Shown piece by piece: positions 39,831 through 56,709 of a DNA stretch of 64,000 nucleotides. The position numbers and the translations under genes are program-made. The DNA lies in NCBI GenBank assembly GCA_051294375.1, contig CM119265.1:13818124-13882123 (forward strand), read 5' to 3'. The notes beneath the pieces were generated by a model. The model was not told where the DNA came from, made no database searches, and saw only the letters and a list, made by a program, of their open reading frames with translations. Source of the DNA: Paraspadella gotoi. Taxonomy: Eukaryota > Chaetognatha. The stretch's first letter is position 1. Each line of letters begins with the position of its first letter.

Positions 39831-40914
39831 ATGACACGATTTATATATAAATATTAATATCAATATATATATATAATATTATTAATATAATACTTAAGGT
39901 GAGTATACTTATTTTACAATTGCAATACCTTGAAATATTTTCCACATTCATGATAGGGAAGCACAGGTACTCTGGAGTGGAGAACGGACTGTGAGAGAGT
40001 CTTGATTGAAACTTGCAGGGACCTGCTATGTCATTATTCTTGTAGAGTGTGAGCCTTAAACCACCAAGCCTGTCAAAAAGTTCAGGGGCACGATAGCTTA
40101 TTTATTATAATGAATGGATAATTTTTTATATTGGTGTGTACCAATCTTCATGTAAAAGAGTTTATGTTACTTCGAACAACTTCGATACGAGGCCGCTGGA
40201 CAGAACCCACGTAAACGACGGGATGGCATAACACGGATGGCATAAATGGCTCTAGTTGAACCTTTGGTCTTCTGCTTTGGAATACGACGAAAACGGATGA
40301 AACGCGATATCTTTGCGTATCGTGATAATAAATGTCAGTTTCTGACATTTTAATTTGTTTCACGAATTTGGAATACAAACAGCGAGGGAAAATTGCCTTT
40401 CACCGAACTAAAGAGCAATATAAAAATAATTAAATATATCCGATCATGTAAAAAAATTATACATTTCTGGATAAAAAGCATAGCGAAGCGAAAGCAAACA
40501 TCACGCCCTCAAAGGATTTTAAAATCGTCGTTTTGTCCTCGACGAGATCGTTATCTCTGTCGTCTGGATCTTTGACGTCGGTATCGTCGTCGTCATCGTC
40601 GTCACTGTCATTATTATCATTAACGTCATCGAAAACAATCTTATCAGTACCATAATTATCATCGTCATCATCACTTCGTCACCGTCGACGTTATATCAAC
40701 ATCCAAATCTTTACTTCGCAACCGCAACGTCGAATAGTGTCACCAGTATTATTATCGTTATCATCATCATTATCATCATAATCATCGTCATCGAAAACAT
40801 CGCGTTCACCATCAACGTCTCTCTCGTTATCATCGGCCTCCAGGATTCCATCCGCGATGAGGAGAGACAACGCGCATCAACGATTCTATTGTAAGCCTCG
40901 TTTTTTTTTTTGTT
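39831..40914. other. A+T-rich then ATCGTC-rich stretch, no gene seen
   Basis: An (AT)-rich patch lies at 39840-39900, then unique A+T-rich DNA to 40570. A long tract of mixed TCGTCATC/ATTATCATC units spans about 40570-40850. No recognisable frame. Confidence 0.5.
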
Positions 40915-41075
40915 GCTGTCTTATGGTCGCCATGGCACCCAATCAAAGCCAGCTGGTCACGTGACCAAATGACGGCACGGAGAGAGATAATCATGAAAAA
41001 AAAGGACGTAAAATTGTCGTCGTCGTCGTCGTGTTGAAACTCATTTGACGTTGCGTCGTGAAACGATTGGCTCAG
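40915..41075. promoter_or_regulatory. Candidate regulatory element, CCAAT and CACGTG
   Basis: A CCAAT box (CACCCAATCAAAG, 40937-40949), a CAGCTG E-box and a perfect 14-bp palindrome TGGTCACGTGACCA (40954-40967) lie within 31 bp. An inverted CCAAT (GATTGGCTCA) lies near 41065. The palindrome contains GTCACGTGAC, the CLEAR/MiT-TFE type E-box. Either strand could be driven; no adjacent gene is recognised. Confidence 0.35.
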
Positions 41076-41191
41076 TGAGGGACGTGACCAGCAGCGGACG
41101 TCCTCGTCGTCGTCATCGTCGTCCTCGTCATTGTCAGGCGCATGCCCCGGAATTATTCGATCATCCACGCGAGACTCGTTAGAAAAAAAAA

Positions 41192-41260
41192 GTAATTCGA
41201 CGAGAATCGAACCCGCGACTCGATCCTTAGTTTCGATCCAACTCGGTTTCGCTCGATTGT
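41192..41260 (-). pseudogene. tRNA-like relic or SINE head
   Basis: On the minus strand GCGGG-TTCGATT-CTCGT (41200-41216) forms a T-arm with wobble pairs and a near-perfect B box (GGTTCGATTC). Upstream, AGTTGG lies where an A box/D-loop should be, and a TCGA/TCGA anticodon-like stem encloses a 7-base loop that has C instead of the invariant U33. Nine Ts follow the 3' end, as in a Pol III terminator. The acceptor stem is not convincing, so this is not a functional tRNA. Confidence 0.3.
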
Positions 41261-41779
41261 TGTTGTTGTTGTTGTTCTCCGGAGAGGCTTGTAAGCGTGT
41301 TTTTATTTATGAGCAAATTTTACTGGAAAAAAAGGAAAAAAACAACAATTATGCAAAGATGGATATAAAATATCTACTTCGTATAACAAGGTACGATAAT
41401 AGCAACATTGTACAATGTACAATGTACATATACAAACCAAACACCGTTCTCTGCTCTCTTTATAAACATCATCGTCGTCTTCATCCTTAATGATATCGAC
41501 GCTAAGACTGACATCGACGCGATTTTTCGAGTCGACGACACAGAGATGACCACGTTTATCGTCGTTAAAAATAATTTTTGGTTCGTCTCGGTTTTTGAGA
41601 CTGTGTCGTCGTCGTCCGTCGTCGTCGTCCGTCGTCGTCGTACAGTCGTTTACGAATTTTTGATTTTCTTCCTGGACCGAAAAAAGTCATCAAACGAAGA
41701 TTTTGTTCTCTCTCTCTCTCTCTCCCTCGTCTCCTTCCTTTCTTCTCGTCCTATGCTATCTCGACCTCTCTCTCTCTCT
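41261..41779. other. Non-coding stretch, no gene seen
   Basis: TTG repeat (41261-41277), palindromic ACATTGTACAATGT (41405-41418) with a second TACAATGTACA copy, and GTCGTC-rich sequence at 41605-41640. No gene. Confidence 0.5.
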
Positions 41780-41879
41780 NNNNNNNNNNNNNNNNNNNNN
41801 NNNNNNNNNNNNNNNNNNNNNNNNNNNNNNNNNNNNNNNNNNNNNNNNNNNNNNNNNNNNNNNNNNNNNNNNNNNNNNN
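41780..41879. other. Assembly gap (100 N)
   Basis: Begins inside a CT run. Confidence 0.99.
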
Positions 41880-42472
41880 CCAAACGAATGGCTTCCTTTT
41901 GTCGATAAAAACGCGGAAAAATTGTGGTTTCACATTTTTTTCATCGACGGGATTCTGCTTTGTTTTTTATTTCACGGTTTGGCGAATTCGGCCTTGTCTC
42001 CTCGCTCATTTCTTTTCTTTTTTCTGTCTCTCACGATTTGCATTCTTCTGTCGTTGTCGCTTTTTTCGGCATTCAGATTTTTTTTTCTTTATTTCTTTTC
42101 ATAGTTTTCTTTCTTTGTTTTCTGCCCCTTTTTTCCTTTTTTTTTCTTCCTTTCCTTTTTTTAATTTTTTCTTTTTTCACCTCTTATGCTTAATTCAATC
42201 TTTTCCCCAATTTCTTTTCGCAGTTTCTTTAATTTCGGATCCTTTTTTGGCTTGCGAAAGAATATCGGTCGACCCAAGTTCTCCTCTTTCCCCACAAACG
42301 AAAATGCACAACAACAACAACTACAACAACAACACAATCACACACAGTACACTTTCCGTCGTCGATTTATTGTCATAAAAAAAAATCAGGAAAAAAACCA
42401 CTCGTTTCTCCGTGAGTCAGATTTTAACGATGATATTATTTAGGAAAAATGATTTAACGTTCATCGCCAGTG

Positions 42473-42522
<50 letters not shown>

Positions 42523-42846
42523 TTCTTTTTCTCTGATAAACGGTCGACATGAATATCTTACGTGAACTCGGGGTGTTGCGTTAGTGAACCCGGGGTGTTA
42601 ATGAGTCTGTAAAGGTTTTTTGTCACTTGTGTCATCCACCCGGGAGAAACTGGGTCATTGTGATATTTTGTGATAATTTTTCCCCTTTAATCTGATAAAA
42701 TCTCAAACCCTTTGAAATCATTTTCGCGCCTCTGCTTCTCGGATCGCTTGAGTTTTTGGTTTATTTCAATGGATTTATTTATTTCTCTCTCTAACTCTCT
42801 GTTTCTCTCTCTCTCTTTCTCTCTCTACCTCTTCTCTTGCTCACTG

Positions 42847-42911
<65 letters not shown>

Positions 42912-43890
42912 ATCATTTCCGAGTTGTTTCTTTTTATTTCTTTTGAATCCTGATGAAGAACAACTTGGATTGAAATATTAACAATTTTTTTTATTAAATC
43001 GTCCTAAATGTTTTACTTTATTTTTTCTCATTCCAAAAAAATTATTCAACCTCAAAATATTGTTTGCCTCATTTCAGATTAAAAAAAATAATAATAATGA
43101 AACCATAACTGTGCGAAATCTCGAACGAACGAAAAAAAAAATATTCCGGCCATCCTTGTAAATATTTATAGATCGATAGTTTGAATACAAAATACCCGAT
43201 TTAAAAGCCAATTATATCTGCAACAACAAAAACCGTCGAATGTGCTACTTTGTTTCTCGTTTTCGGAAATATATCTCGCCTCCTTTTAATTTATTTAATT
43301 CGTCTTAACAATAACAGAAAAAAAATCATTTATTCGATTTTCGTCGGTGAGGTTGTGCGGAGGAAAAAAATGCATAACAAATTAATCGATAAATAAAAAC
43401 GCAAACTAAACTAAATTCAATTTGTGCTATATACGAATTACAAATTAAGAGTCGAATCTAGAAAAAGAAACTGAGTTTCTTACGACGAAAACGATGACTC
43501 AAGATGCCATGAAAATGTTTTTACAAATCAACAAAAATAAATGAAAATTGACTGAAATCTAACGCGGGGAAAAAAAATTAAAGAACGAAGCGAATAAAAG
43601 AAAGTGACGTCACCAACAATATAAGAAATTAATGAATAAATAAATAAATGAATAAAAAAAATACGATCTAGTGTCGGCAAAAACTAGAGACGTCGTGGTC
43701 GTCGTCGTCGTCGTCGTTTCTTTCCTTTGGAATTAAAAAAAAAAAAAAGTAAAAATATTCGTTACTCGGGATTCAGTGTTTTTTATTTCATCAAAAATTC
43801 CGTTTCTTTCGAATTGGAAAAAAAAATTAATGGATAAAATCATTGACATTTTCGTCGATCTCGGCGAATTCACAACTTGACTCATGGCAA

Positions 43891-43958
<68 letters not shown>

Positions 43959-44370
43959 CTCATTTGGTTTTTGATCTTTCTCGCTACTAAATTCCTTCGT
44001 CAGCAGGTGTTTTTCTGTTATTTCCCAGAGCGAGCGTGATATCGACATTTATTTTCTTTCTTTCTTTCCTTACTTTTTTTTTTAAATCCTTTTAAGATGT
44101 TTTGGCCGAGCGCTCACAAACCTCTTCCGGATGTAACAGTAACACCTAAGGTCCGGATGTTAAAGAAATACACGAGAAATCCCCTCGAATATAATTAAAT
44201 TGTCGGTATTTGCGAATTGTCATACATTTACCTCCTGAGATTCTCGCCTCCTTTATTTCCCCTTCTCATTTCGCTACGAAAATATGATAAATATTTTGAG
44301 GAATTTTTCTCGTTCGGCGGAAGGACCACACGCAATAGGAAGAGGCTATCAAATAATTTTTAAGGATCAC
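41880..44370. other. Non-coding stretch with CT/GA and GACA tracts, no gene seen
   Basis: T/C-rich sequence at 42000-42200, a CAACAA tract at 42308-42335, CT runs at 42477-42535 and 42783-42912, and A+T-rich DNA from 42970 to 43680. Frames on either strand are compositional. Confidence 0.5.
43898..43958. repeat. Compound (GA)n(CAGA)n microsatellite
   Basis: About 22 bp of GA dinucleotides pass directly into about 39 bp of GACA/CAGA tetranucleotides. Confidence 0.97.
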
Positions 44371-44500
44371 CACAGTCGGATAAAACATTTAACATTCGGA
44401 TTATATTTTGCAATTTTTTTTTTCGANNNNNNNNNNAGGATCACCACAGTCGAATAAAACATTTAACATTCGGATTATATTTTGCTATTTTTTTTTCGAT
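44365..44500 (+). repeat. Contig-end duplication around a 10-N gap
   Basis: The ~60-bp sequence GGATCACCACAGTCGGATAA through TTATATTTTGC plus a T-run and CGA occurs on both sides of the gap at 44427-44436, with two or three differences. This is the signature of overlapping contig ends that were not merged. Confidence 0.92.
44427..44436. other. Assembly gap (10 N)
   Basis: Minimum-size gap between duplicated contig ends. Confidence 0.99.
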
Positions 44501-44690
44501 TTAATTACAAATAATTCGATTTACGCCAAGCAACCATTTTTCACCCTCGAACAAGCTATAACCAAGCGGGTCTGCTTGACATTTTTTTTTTAATAAAAAC
44601 ATCAAATTGTTTGATTATTTAATTTTCCAAGTCTCTCGGTAATTTAAACGAATCGCTTCGGCTTGCCTTTTTTCTCATGCAAATTCGATC

Positions 44691-44746
<56 letters not shown>

Positions 44747-45806
44747 TCGATTCCTAGGGGAACTGAGAGGAACGCACCTCGGTTATAAGTATTTATAAAA
44801 ATCGTTCCCGTCGCATTACAGGTTTTCGCTTAATCTTCACCCAAACTCATCAAACTTCGTTAGTCTTAATTCAATTTTCCATGAACGGAAAAAAAAGGCG
44901 GCGACGACGACGACGACGATCACGACGACGACGACGTTTTTGACAACGATGACGATGACGTCGAAGACTTTAGCTTGACGTCGACACCGACGCGGCCGAT
45001 GAAGCCGATGGACCAATCATAATTTTTCATTTCATGGGGGAAAAAATTGGTGATTACTTAGGTCTTTCGTCTCCGTTCAACTTGCACCAGCCACTCTCTC
45101 TCTCTCTCTCTCTCCCCCGGCGATTTGATTAGATAAAATATTCAACGGCAAATGTTTACTGTGGTTTTAAATGGCCGCCGGAAACGCTTATCTAATTACC
45201 CCACTGGCTTTTCTTTTCTTTTTTCCTTTTTTTTCACTCGGATCGAATTCCGTCACAAACTCTGGGAAAAGTCTAAGCGTGAAACGGATTCACTGATCGC
45301 TCGAGTAAGAATCCCGACCTTAAAGTGATCCGATTCAAAAATTGTTGCTTCGAAACCTTGTCTTTAATTTGTAGTATTCTTTTTAAAAGATTCCTTTTAT
45401 CACTTTCCATTCTCCAGATTTCAGAAGCTCACTCGAGCCAAAAGATATAACTGTCACTTGACGACGAGAACTGCTTATTATGTGATCGACTTTTAATTTA
45501 TTGGCAATGAAAAGATCATTCGAAAATAATCGGCTTTTGAAAGAGAAAAAAATTTGAAAGAATCCTTTCAATGATGATGACGCCCACTAATGCCAATTTT
45601 TTTCCGGAGAGAATTGTTTTCTCTCGCCCACGGAGCAAAATTCATCTGAAAAATAAAGGAGGTGGGAGAACTGATTATTTCGTCTCTTTTTCCGTTGGTG
45701 GGCTTTTTTTCAATAGAGACTGAGAAACTTACCGGAAAAGAAGCTTTCAAATTTTATTTAAAGCCATTTGAATGTCGCGGTGACTATTTTAATATCTGTG
45801 AATGTT

Positions 45807-45887
<81 letters not shown>

Positions 45888-46180
45888 TCCCGGCCACACC
45901 CAATTAAGTCATCTCTTTATTTCCTGTGATTTGGATCAGACGAAATCCAATCGATCAAATTATTCAACCACCCATCTGTAGCTCTTTCTTCTTTGTTCTC
46001 TCAAAGGGGCAGCTCCCACGCCGACCTCTCGAGAATATTTCATTCGAACTGATTAAAATCTCGATGTCTGATTCAGAATCTTTTTTTTTTAAATCGCAGA
46101 ATAAAAAAGTTTAAATTTTTATTTGAATGTCGAATTTCAGCGTTTATGATGAAGTCATTAATTCTCTCTCTCTCTCTCTC
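44501..46180. other. Non-coding stretch with microsatellites, no gene seen
   Basis: A (GA)n run at 44692-44743, GAC-rich sequence at 44898-44960, a short CT run at 45095-45113 and a CT run at 45810-45884. No recognisable frame. Confidence 0.5.
45810..45884. repeat. (CT)n microsatellite
   Basis: Uninterrupted CT dinucleotides, ~75 bp. Confidence 0.97.
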
Positions 46181-46388
46181 NNNNNNNNNNNNNNNNNNNN
46201 NNNNNNNNNNNNNNNNNNNNNNNNNNNNNNNNNNNNNNNNNNNNNNNNNNNNNNNNNNNNNNNNNNNNNNNNNNNNNNNNNNNNNNNNNNNNNNNNNNNN
46301 NNNNNNNNNNNNNNNNNNNNNNNNNNNNNNNNNNNNNNNNNNNNNNNNNNNNNNNNNNNNNNNNNNNNNNNNNNNNNNNNNNNNNNNN
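46181..46388. other. Assembly gap (208 N)
   Basis: Begins directly in a CT run, so the repeat probably broke the assembly. Confidence 0.99.
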
Positions 46389-47826
46389 GCACCACCCGAC
46401 CACCAAGATTGGACTGTGACTCACTGCCTCAGTGATCCCTAACGAAGGAGATTCGAGAGGGTCGGAGAATCGAAGTCCCAACGACATCTCGCCCGACGCC
46501 ACGACTGAAATATTAGATTCCTGCGCGAGACGAAATCAGCAGAGCTGCTCATTCACTCGCAGCCATTTTTATTTCAATACGCCTTCCCCTTAAATCTCCT
46601 CCTCCATGCACCTTTATGCACCGCTCTCCGCAACCTCACTTTCTCACCCGTAATCTCACTTCTTTATCTTTCACTCTGGGAGATCGCAAATACCGAATGA
46701 AAAATCTCTTCTAAATTGTCGGACCACACGAGTCGACCTTTGGAGGTTGTCGTCGTCGTCGTCGTCGTCGCTATTTATTTGATGTCGATGTGCGATCGCA
46801 TTGTTTCTCTTCGTGAGGCAAATTTGGGCTTCATTATGTTATTTTTTTTTTAGGGAAGGAGACGGCATGTGCTACTCGAACGCAGAAAGCAACTAACGAT
46901 CATCTGTCGCTCCTATTTTAATGAATATTATCTAATTACGTTAAATATTCAGAAATATACGAATAATATAATTAACTGATCAACAGGAAAATTGGTAAAA
47001 AGAAGGGAGCATTGCATAAAAACGAAATATAACTATAAATATACTATAATCGTGCGACGGACGGTTACTTCCGGGATCCCCGTTCCTCGAGAAATCTCGA
47101 GGCGTCCATCATCACGAGGAATCCTCGTCGGCGTGAAAATCCTCGTCACTCCGCGCGTGAGCGATCTTATCAAAATCCCAAGAAGTCGTGAAACGTCGCG
47201 AAATTAATTCCTTCCTCATTTGCATAATTACCTCGTCAACTTTTGTTCTCTTCCTCGCGTCATCGACTTTCCCCCCCTGCTAACCCCCCCTCTATCTCTT
47301 CCGTCTTCGAGGGACGAGTTTTTCATAAGTGGCGAATAAATGATTTTAATGAGGGTAGAGCTTCGGGCTTCTTCTTCCCTGCAAACGCCTCCCCTGCCCC
47401 CAGCTACATCGGCCATATAAAAAAAAACCATTTCACTGACAAAAAAAATAAAACTATTTCATTGACTTGAAAGTCTCGAGGAAAAAAGATTTGCGGGGGA
47501 AAAAAATTAATAAAACGAGAGAAACGATTCGATTCGTCGTCGTCGTCGTCGTCGTCGTCGTCCACAGTGTTTTTTAGTTTAGAAAACAAAATTCGTCCTT
47601 CGCTCCGCTTGAAGTCTAAGCCTCAATTTGTGTCTCTGCGACCGACGACGACGACGACGACGACGACCAGGATGAAGCAGAAAATAAATGGCGTCCCGGT
47701 TCATGAGAAGGGACAGAAATGGAGAGAGAAAGATAGCCAGGGAACAGGACAGAGAGGGACAGACAGAGATAGAGGCGCTAACGAGCTTTTGATGAAAAGT
47801 CTGATTTAAGAGGGGAGGCGCTGAGA

Positions 47827-47861
<35 letters not shown>

Positions 47862-48437
47862 CCGGAAGACATCCAGCGTAGAAAGGAAACGTTTCGTTGC
47901 GAAATAGTAAAATGGGTCCGAGCGTGAAAGGGAGATCCACGGTGAGAGAGATATTCAGAGCAGAGAGAGAGAGAGACGTCTATCTACAAATCCCGGGCTG
48001 TTTGTTGGTGCAAAGCTGGAAAGAGAATATAGAATTGAGCTTTGAAAGTGAAACAGATAGTGGACGTCGGTCCGACGGAAATTGTAGACGTTTTGAACGA
48101 AGTTGTTGATCTATTTGATCTATTTGGAAAATTGATCAAATAAATTTGACTACATTTTTACATGGCTAATTGCATTCGAATGTAGAAATAAGACAACCTT
48201 GAAAGGATGCGCGGGAAAAGGCTTGCATATACTTGTATTCACTTGTTCGAAATCAGACAACGTGAGTTTTCAACTTCGGCGAAAAGTGAAAAAAAAAGAA
48301 ACAAGTAAAAAAAGAGGAAAAAATAAAAAATAAAATGAGAGAAAAGAAGATGAACAACAGAAAAAAGTTCTTCATCAACCAAGTCTAAAAGGGATTACAT
48401 CACTCACCAAAAAAAAGACAGAACCTCTCTTTCTCTT

Positions 48438-48441
<4 letters not shown>
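46389..48441. other. Non-coding stretch, no gene seen
   Basis: GTC/GAC runs at 46748-46770, 47537-47563 and 47643-47667. Two hairpins lie close together at 47085-47102 (CCTCGAG-AAAT-CTCGAGG) and 47114-47128 (ACGAGG-AAT-CCTCGT). ATGGGTCCGAGCG at 47911 opens a short frame followed by a GTGAGA donor, considered and rejected as an Abl first exon. Confidence 0.45.

Positions 48442-48533
<92 letters not shown>
48442..48533. repeat. (CT)n microsatellite
   Basis: Uninterrupted CT dinucleotides, 92 bp. Confidence 0.97.
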
Positions 48534-48535
<2 letters not shown>

Positions 48536-48853
48536 GCTTTTGGCGTTGACCCCGGAGTTCTTTTGTCGCCTTCACAGTGAAACTCGATCTCTTCCGCTTT
48601 TTTTATTTTTTTACTTTTTTTACTTTTCAAGAGTTTCCAGTTTTTTCTTTTTTTTTATTTGTATCAACTTGGTTTCCAGTGTCGTTATTTTCGTCGTCAT
48701 TGTCATCTTCATCCTTAGATTTCAACGAAACTTCCGCTCGACATTCAACCGCTGGATGAAAACAACTGAAGAAATATTACGACAACAATGTCGAGACTGT
48801 TTCTAACAACGTTTTCGTCCAGACTAAAATTCATGAATTTTAACGCTTTACGA

Positions 48854-54013
<5,160 letters not shown>

Positions 54014-54127
54014 CTTTTTCGGAAGCTCTTCACCATCAACAATTGGCGACGTCTCAGACGGACCCTCATCTTTCGACCACCGCCGCTACTCTGATGGGCG
54101 GCGCTGCCGTCGAACAAAATGCCACCG
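54014..54127 (+). CDS. Abl kinase, exon encoding start of the cap region
   Basis: Abl is a cytoplasmic non-receptor tyrosine kinase acting in actin regulation and axon guidance. This 114-bp exon starts after TCCTCCAG and ends before GTAAGA; both ends split a codon after its first base. It reads FSEALHHQQLATSQ at its start and ends EQNAT. The EAL aligns with the EALQ that opens vertebrate ABL exon 2, whose 5' end has the same phase, and with NEALLQ in fly Abl. The rest is poorly conserved, as this linker is in other species. The next exon continues in frame. The preceding exon is not identified. The call rests on phase, position, strand and the EAL motif. Confidence 0.85.
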
Positions 54128-54622
54128 GTAAGAATTTAAATTTTCGAGAACGATTTTAACAACACCCGGATGTAATTTAATCGACAATACTTGAGTAAAC
54201 GAATTGTCAGTTCAATTGGAAATATAACGCGCTTTTGAGCTCGAGTTTGTTCGGTTTGTGTCTCGAAAATTGATACGAGAAAAAAGTGAAAACAAATCGT
54301 TTGTCTGTCTCTGTTTCTGCTGGTATTTATTTGTCGGCGTCCAAAGAGTTTGCAACACGAAAATAATGAGCTTCGCCTCTTTAAACGTTAACTTAGAATG
54401 TAAACTATTGTTTGTTCCTTCTTAACGGGGTTAGCGGTTTCCTTCTCTTTCTTTCTCTTTCTCTCGGTTTCTTTGAAGAACGAAGTATGTAAATCGAACT
54501 CGCAGTGATGATTATTTTAACCGAGAACCGAGGTTTTCTTCAAGTAAAAAAAAATAGTCCAAGAGACGTATTTTTTTAAAAACCACTCGTTACTTTAGTT
54601 GAAGCGGGAAAAAAAATGCGGG

Positions 54623-54875
54623 TTAAAAATTTGAAACGTTGGTTCTGGGTCGGCGTTTTTGCAGAATTAGTCGGACGAACAAGATGGGAGTTATACGTGT
54701 TGCAGTTGCTGAGAATGTGACGATTATGGCAACAGCCGGGTTGCCTGTGATGCCCATTGGGATGGGGCATCTCACTGTTGGCTTTGGGGGCTTCCGACCC
54801 TCAGTGACGCATCCAGTCACTGGCGCGGTTACCCTAGGACGATCTCGCTTTGCCAACGCAGAGGGAAATCGTTAG
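54623..54875. other. GC-rich segment open on both strands
   Basis: The + frame (54639-54875) reads IMATAGLPVMPIGMGHLTVG; the - frame (54623-54856) reads PKPTVRCPIPMGITGNPA. Neither is a family I recognise. Base composition differs sharply from the flanking intron. A hairpin with an 11-bp stem (one mismatch) lies just downstream at 54922-54951, CGTGAGGCGGT with ACCGCCACACG. It could be a fragment of a mobile element, an unrelated exon or a conserved non-coding block. Confidence 0.35.
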
Positions 54876-54921
54876 GACTGTGGATGGAACACTACGCCTG
54901 GGATGGCTGAAGGATGGTGGA

Positions 54922-54951
54922 CGTGAGGCGGTGTGAATATACCGCCACACG
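54922..54951. other. Stem-loop, 11-bp stem
   Basis: CGTGAGGCGGT and ACCGCCACACG pair with one A/A mismatch around an 8-base loop. Confidence 0.7.
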
Positions 54952-56005
54952 ATTTCGATTTTTACATTCGCTTAATTACTTAATTACTTATCAGTTATCT
55001 ACAATAACTATCGACAATGAAGAAAACAAAGATGAAAGAATCTAAAGCGCGACTGATCTTCGCGCCGATCGAAAGTGAATTCCGGCGAAAACCCAGTAAT
55101 GCCGATAATGATATGGGTAAGGGTTGAGTAATGATTCGGCGCGGGATTTGGTGAGGCGTTAGCGAGTTCTTCCAAAGGTGAGGGTCGGCAAGAACCTCCC
55201 CGGAACCGTCTTAAGCGTCGAAACGCCGTGATTTATTGGAGGTGAGCCGCGCCGCCTCCGCCGACGCCCAACCATTTCTTTCTCCTTTCGCAACTCTTGC
55301 GCAAAAACCCGACGACGTCGACGACGACGATGCCGACGACGAAGACGACAACGACGACCCAAATACACGTAGCGCAGTCATTTTTTTAAAAAAAATCATA
55401 ATTGCTCCGTTTTCGATTTCCCGCCTTCTCCGCGCGCGAATTATGACGACGCCAAGAAATCATTTAAAAGTTTTTTATTTCTTTTTCTAATTCAAAAAAA
55501 TTTAAGATTTAAAATTTATTTGTTCAGGAAATAAAATTGAAGAAAAATTCAAAAGATAAGAACCCGATTAAAAATATAAAAAGAAAACTGTTATGAAAAA
55601 TGAATAATGATTTCTTATACTTTTCGTGCTTTTTTTTTTTATTATTTTCGCTCACAAATATCACGAACAATTTCGATTTTTAATTTCTTCTATATTTCTT
55701 GTTGCGCCTTTTGTGAACGCGACGTCATCTTTTGTATTCAGGATCTTTTTCATTCTTATTTTCATTTTTATTTCATCCACTCTTTTCTTTCTTTTTTTTT
55801 TTTTTGAATGTATTCAGTAAGAAAAACTTTTTTACTGTTATGGATCACAGAAAATTACATCTCCCATTCATTATTATTTTCAGTCATAAAATAAAATTAT
55901 CAGTGAATTTTTTTAAGTGAAAGTTTTCTCTCCAAGCTTTGGCTTCACGATTTTATTTTATTTACTACAGTTTGGTTCTCGCTTGCCTAAGGATAACTGT
56001 GACTT

Positions 56006-56071
56006 ACCCAAGCCTCACCCTACACTGACTTCACCCACCCATGAATCTTTCTCACCCAAGCCTCACCCTAC
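56006..56071 (+). repeat. 18-bp direct repeat pair
   Basis: ACCCAAGCCTCACCCTAC occurs at 56006-56023 and 56054-56071, start to start 48 bp. Confidence 0.9.
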
Positions 56072-56141
56072 TTTTTTTCGCCAATGAATTCCAGCCGCGG
56101 TTTTATTTTCTCTCTTCCGATATCTTGGCGCCGGAAGTGGA

Positions 56142-56183
<42 letters not shown>
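56142..56183. repeat. (GA)n microsatellite
   Basis: Uninterrupted GA dinucleotides. Confidence 0.95.
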
Positions 56184-56185
<2 letters not shown>

Positions 56186-56405
56186 ATAGCATAGGTGCTA
56201 CAGAATTTGTGAGTAGATAAAAGGCAAATGATTTTGAACTGTATATTTACATGATATGATGGTAATGTCATATAGTTATTGTGTCATCATTGTGTTTTTT
56301 AGCGCTTAGGAAAAAAATTCAAAAATAGATTAAGTTATAAGCAAAATAAGAGAAAGGTAGTGAGAATGACAACAACAGATGAAAAATTATTAGACTCCCA
56401 AAAAC

Positions 56406-56478
56406 CACCCAAGCCGGAATCACCATAAATCACCACCCAAGTAAGAACCACCATAAATCCCCACTCAAAAGGACACCC
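56406..56478 (+). repeat. 28-bp tandem repeat, ~2.5 units
   Basis: CACCCAAGCCGGAATCACCA plus TAAATCAC (56406-56433) is followed by a variant with GTAAGAACCACC (56434-56461) and a partial third unit. Confidence 0.85.
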
Positions 56479-56709
56479 TCTTTGGGGCCACAATTGTCTA
56501 AAGTTCCTTTGATATGGTGAGTCGAATTCATTTCTTTTTCCCCTCAGGTTTTTAGCAAAGGAAAGTTTGTGATCCTGCATTTGTATCCGAAAACAGAAAC
56601 CTCGTGACGTTGAAGACAGACGCGATCGGATCATGATCCCAGATATAATTCCTCTAATGAAAAACCGCCCTAATCTCTACCACCCCCAATGTCTCCCCCC
56701 CCCCTCTCT

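Noticed and set aside
47911-47940. ATGGGTCCGAGCG... followed by GTGAGA as the missing Abl first exon (Met-Gly start)
   Set aside because: The donor leaves phase 0, but the Abl exon at 54014 needs phase 1. Pro at position 3 is poor for myristoylation, and the peptide does not resemble known Abl N-termini.
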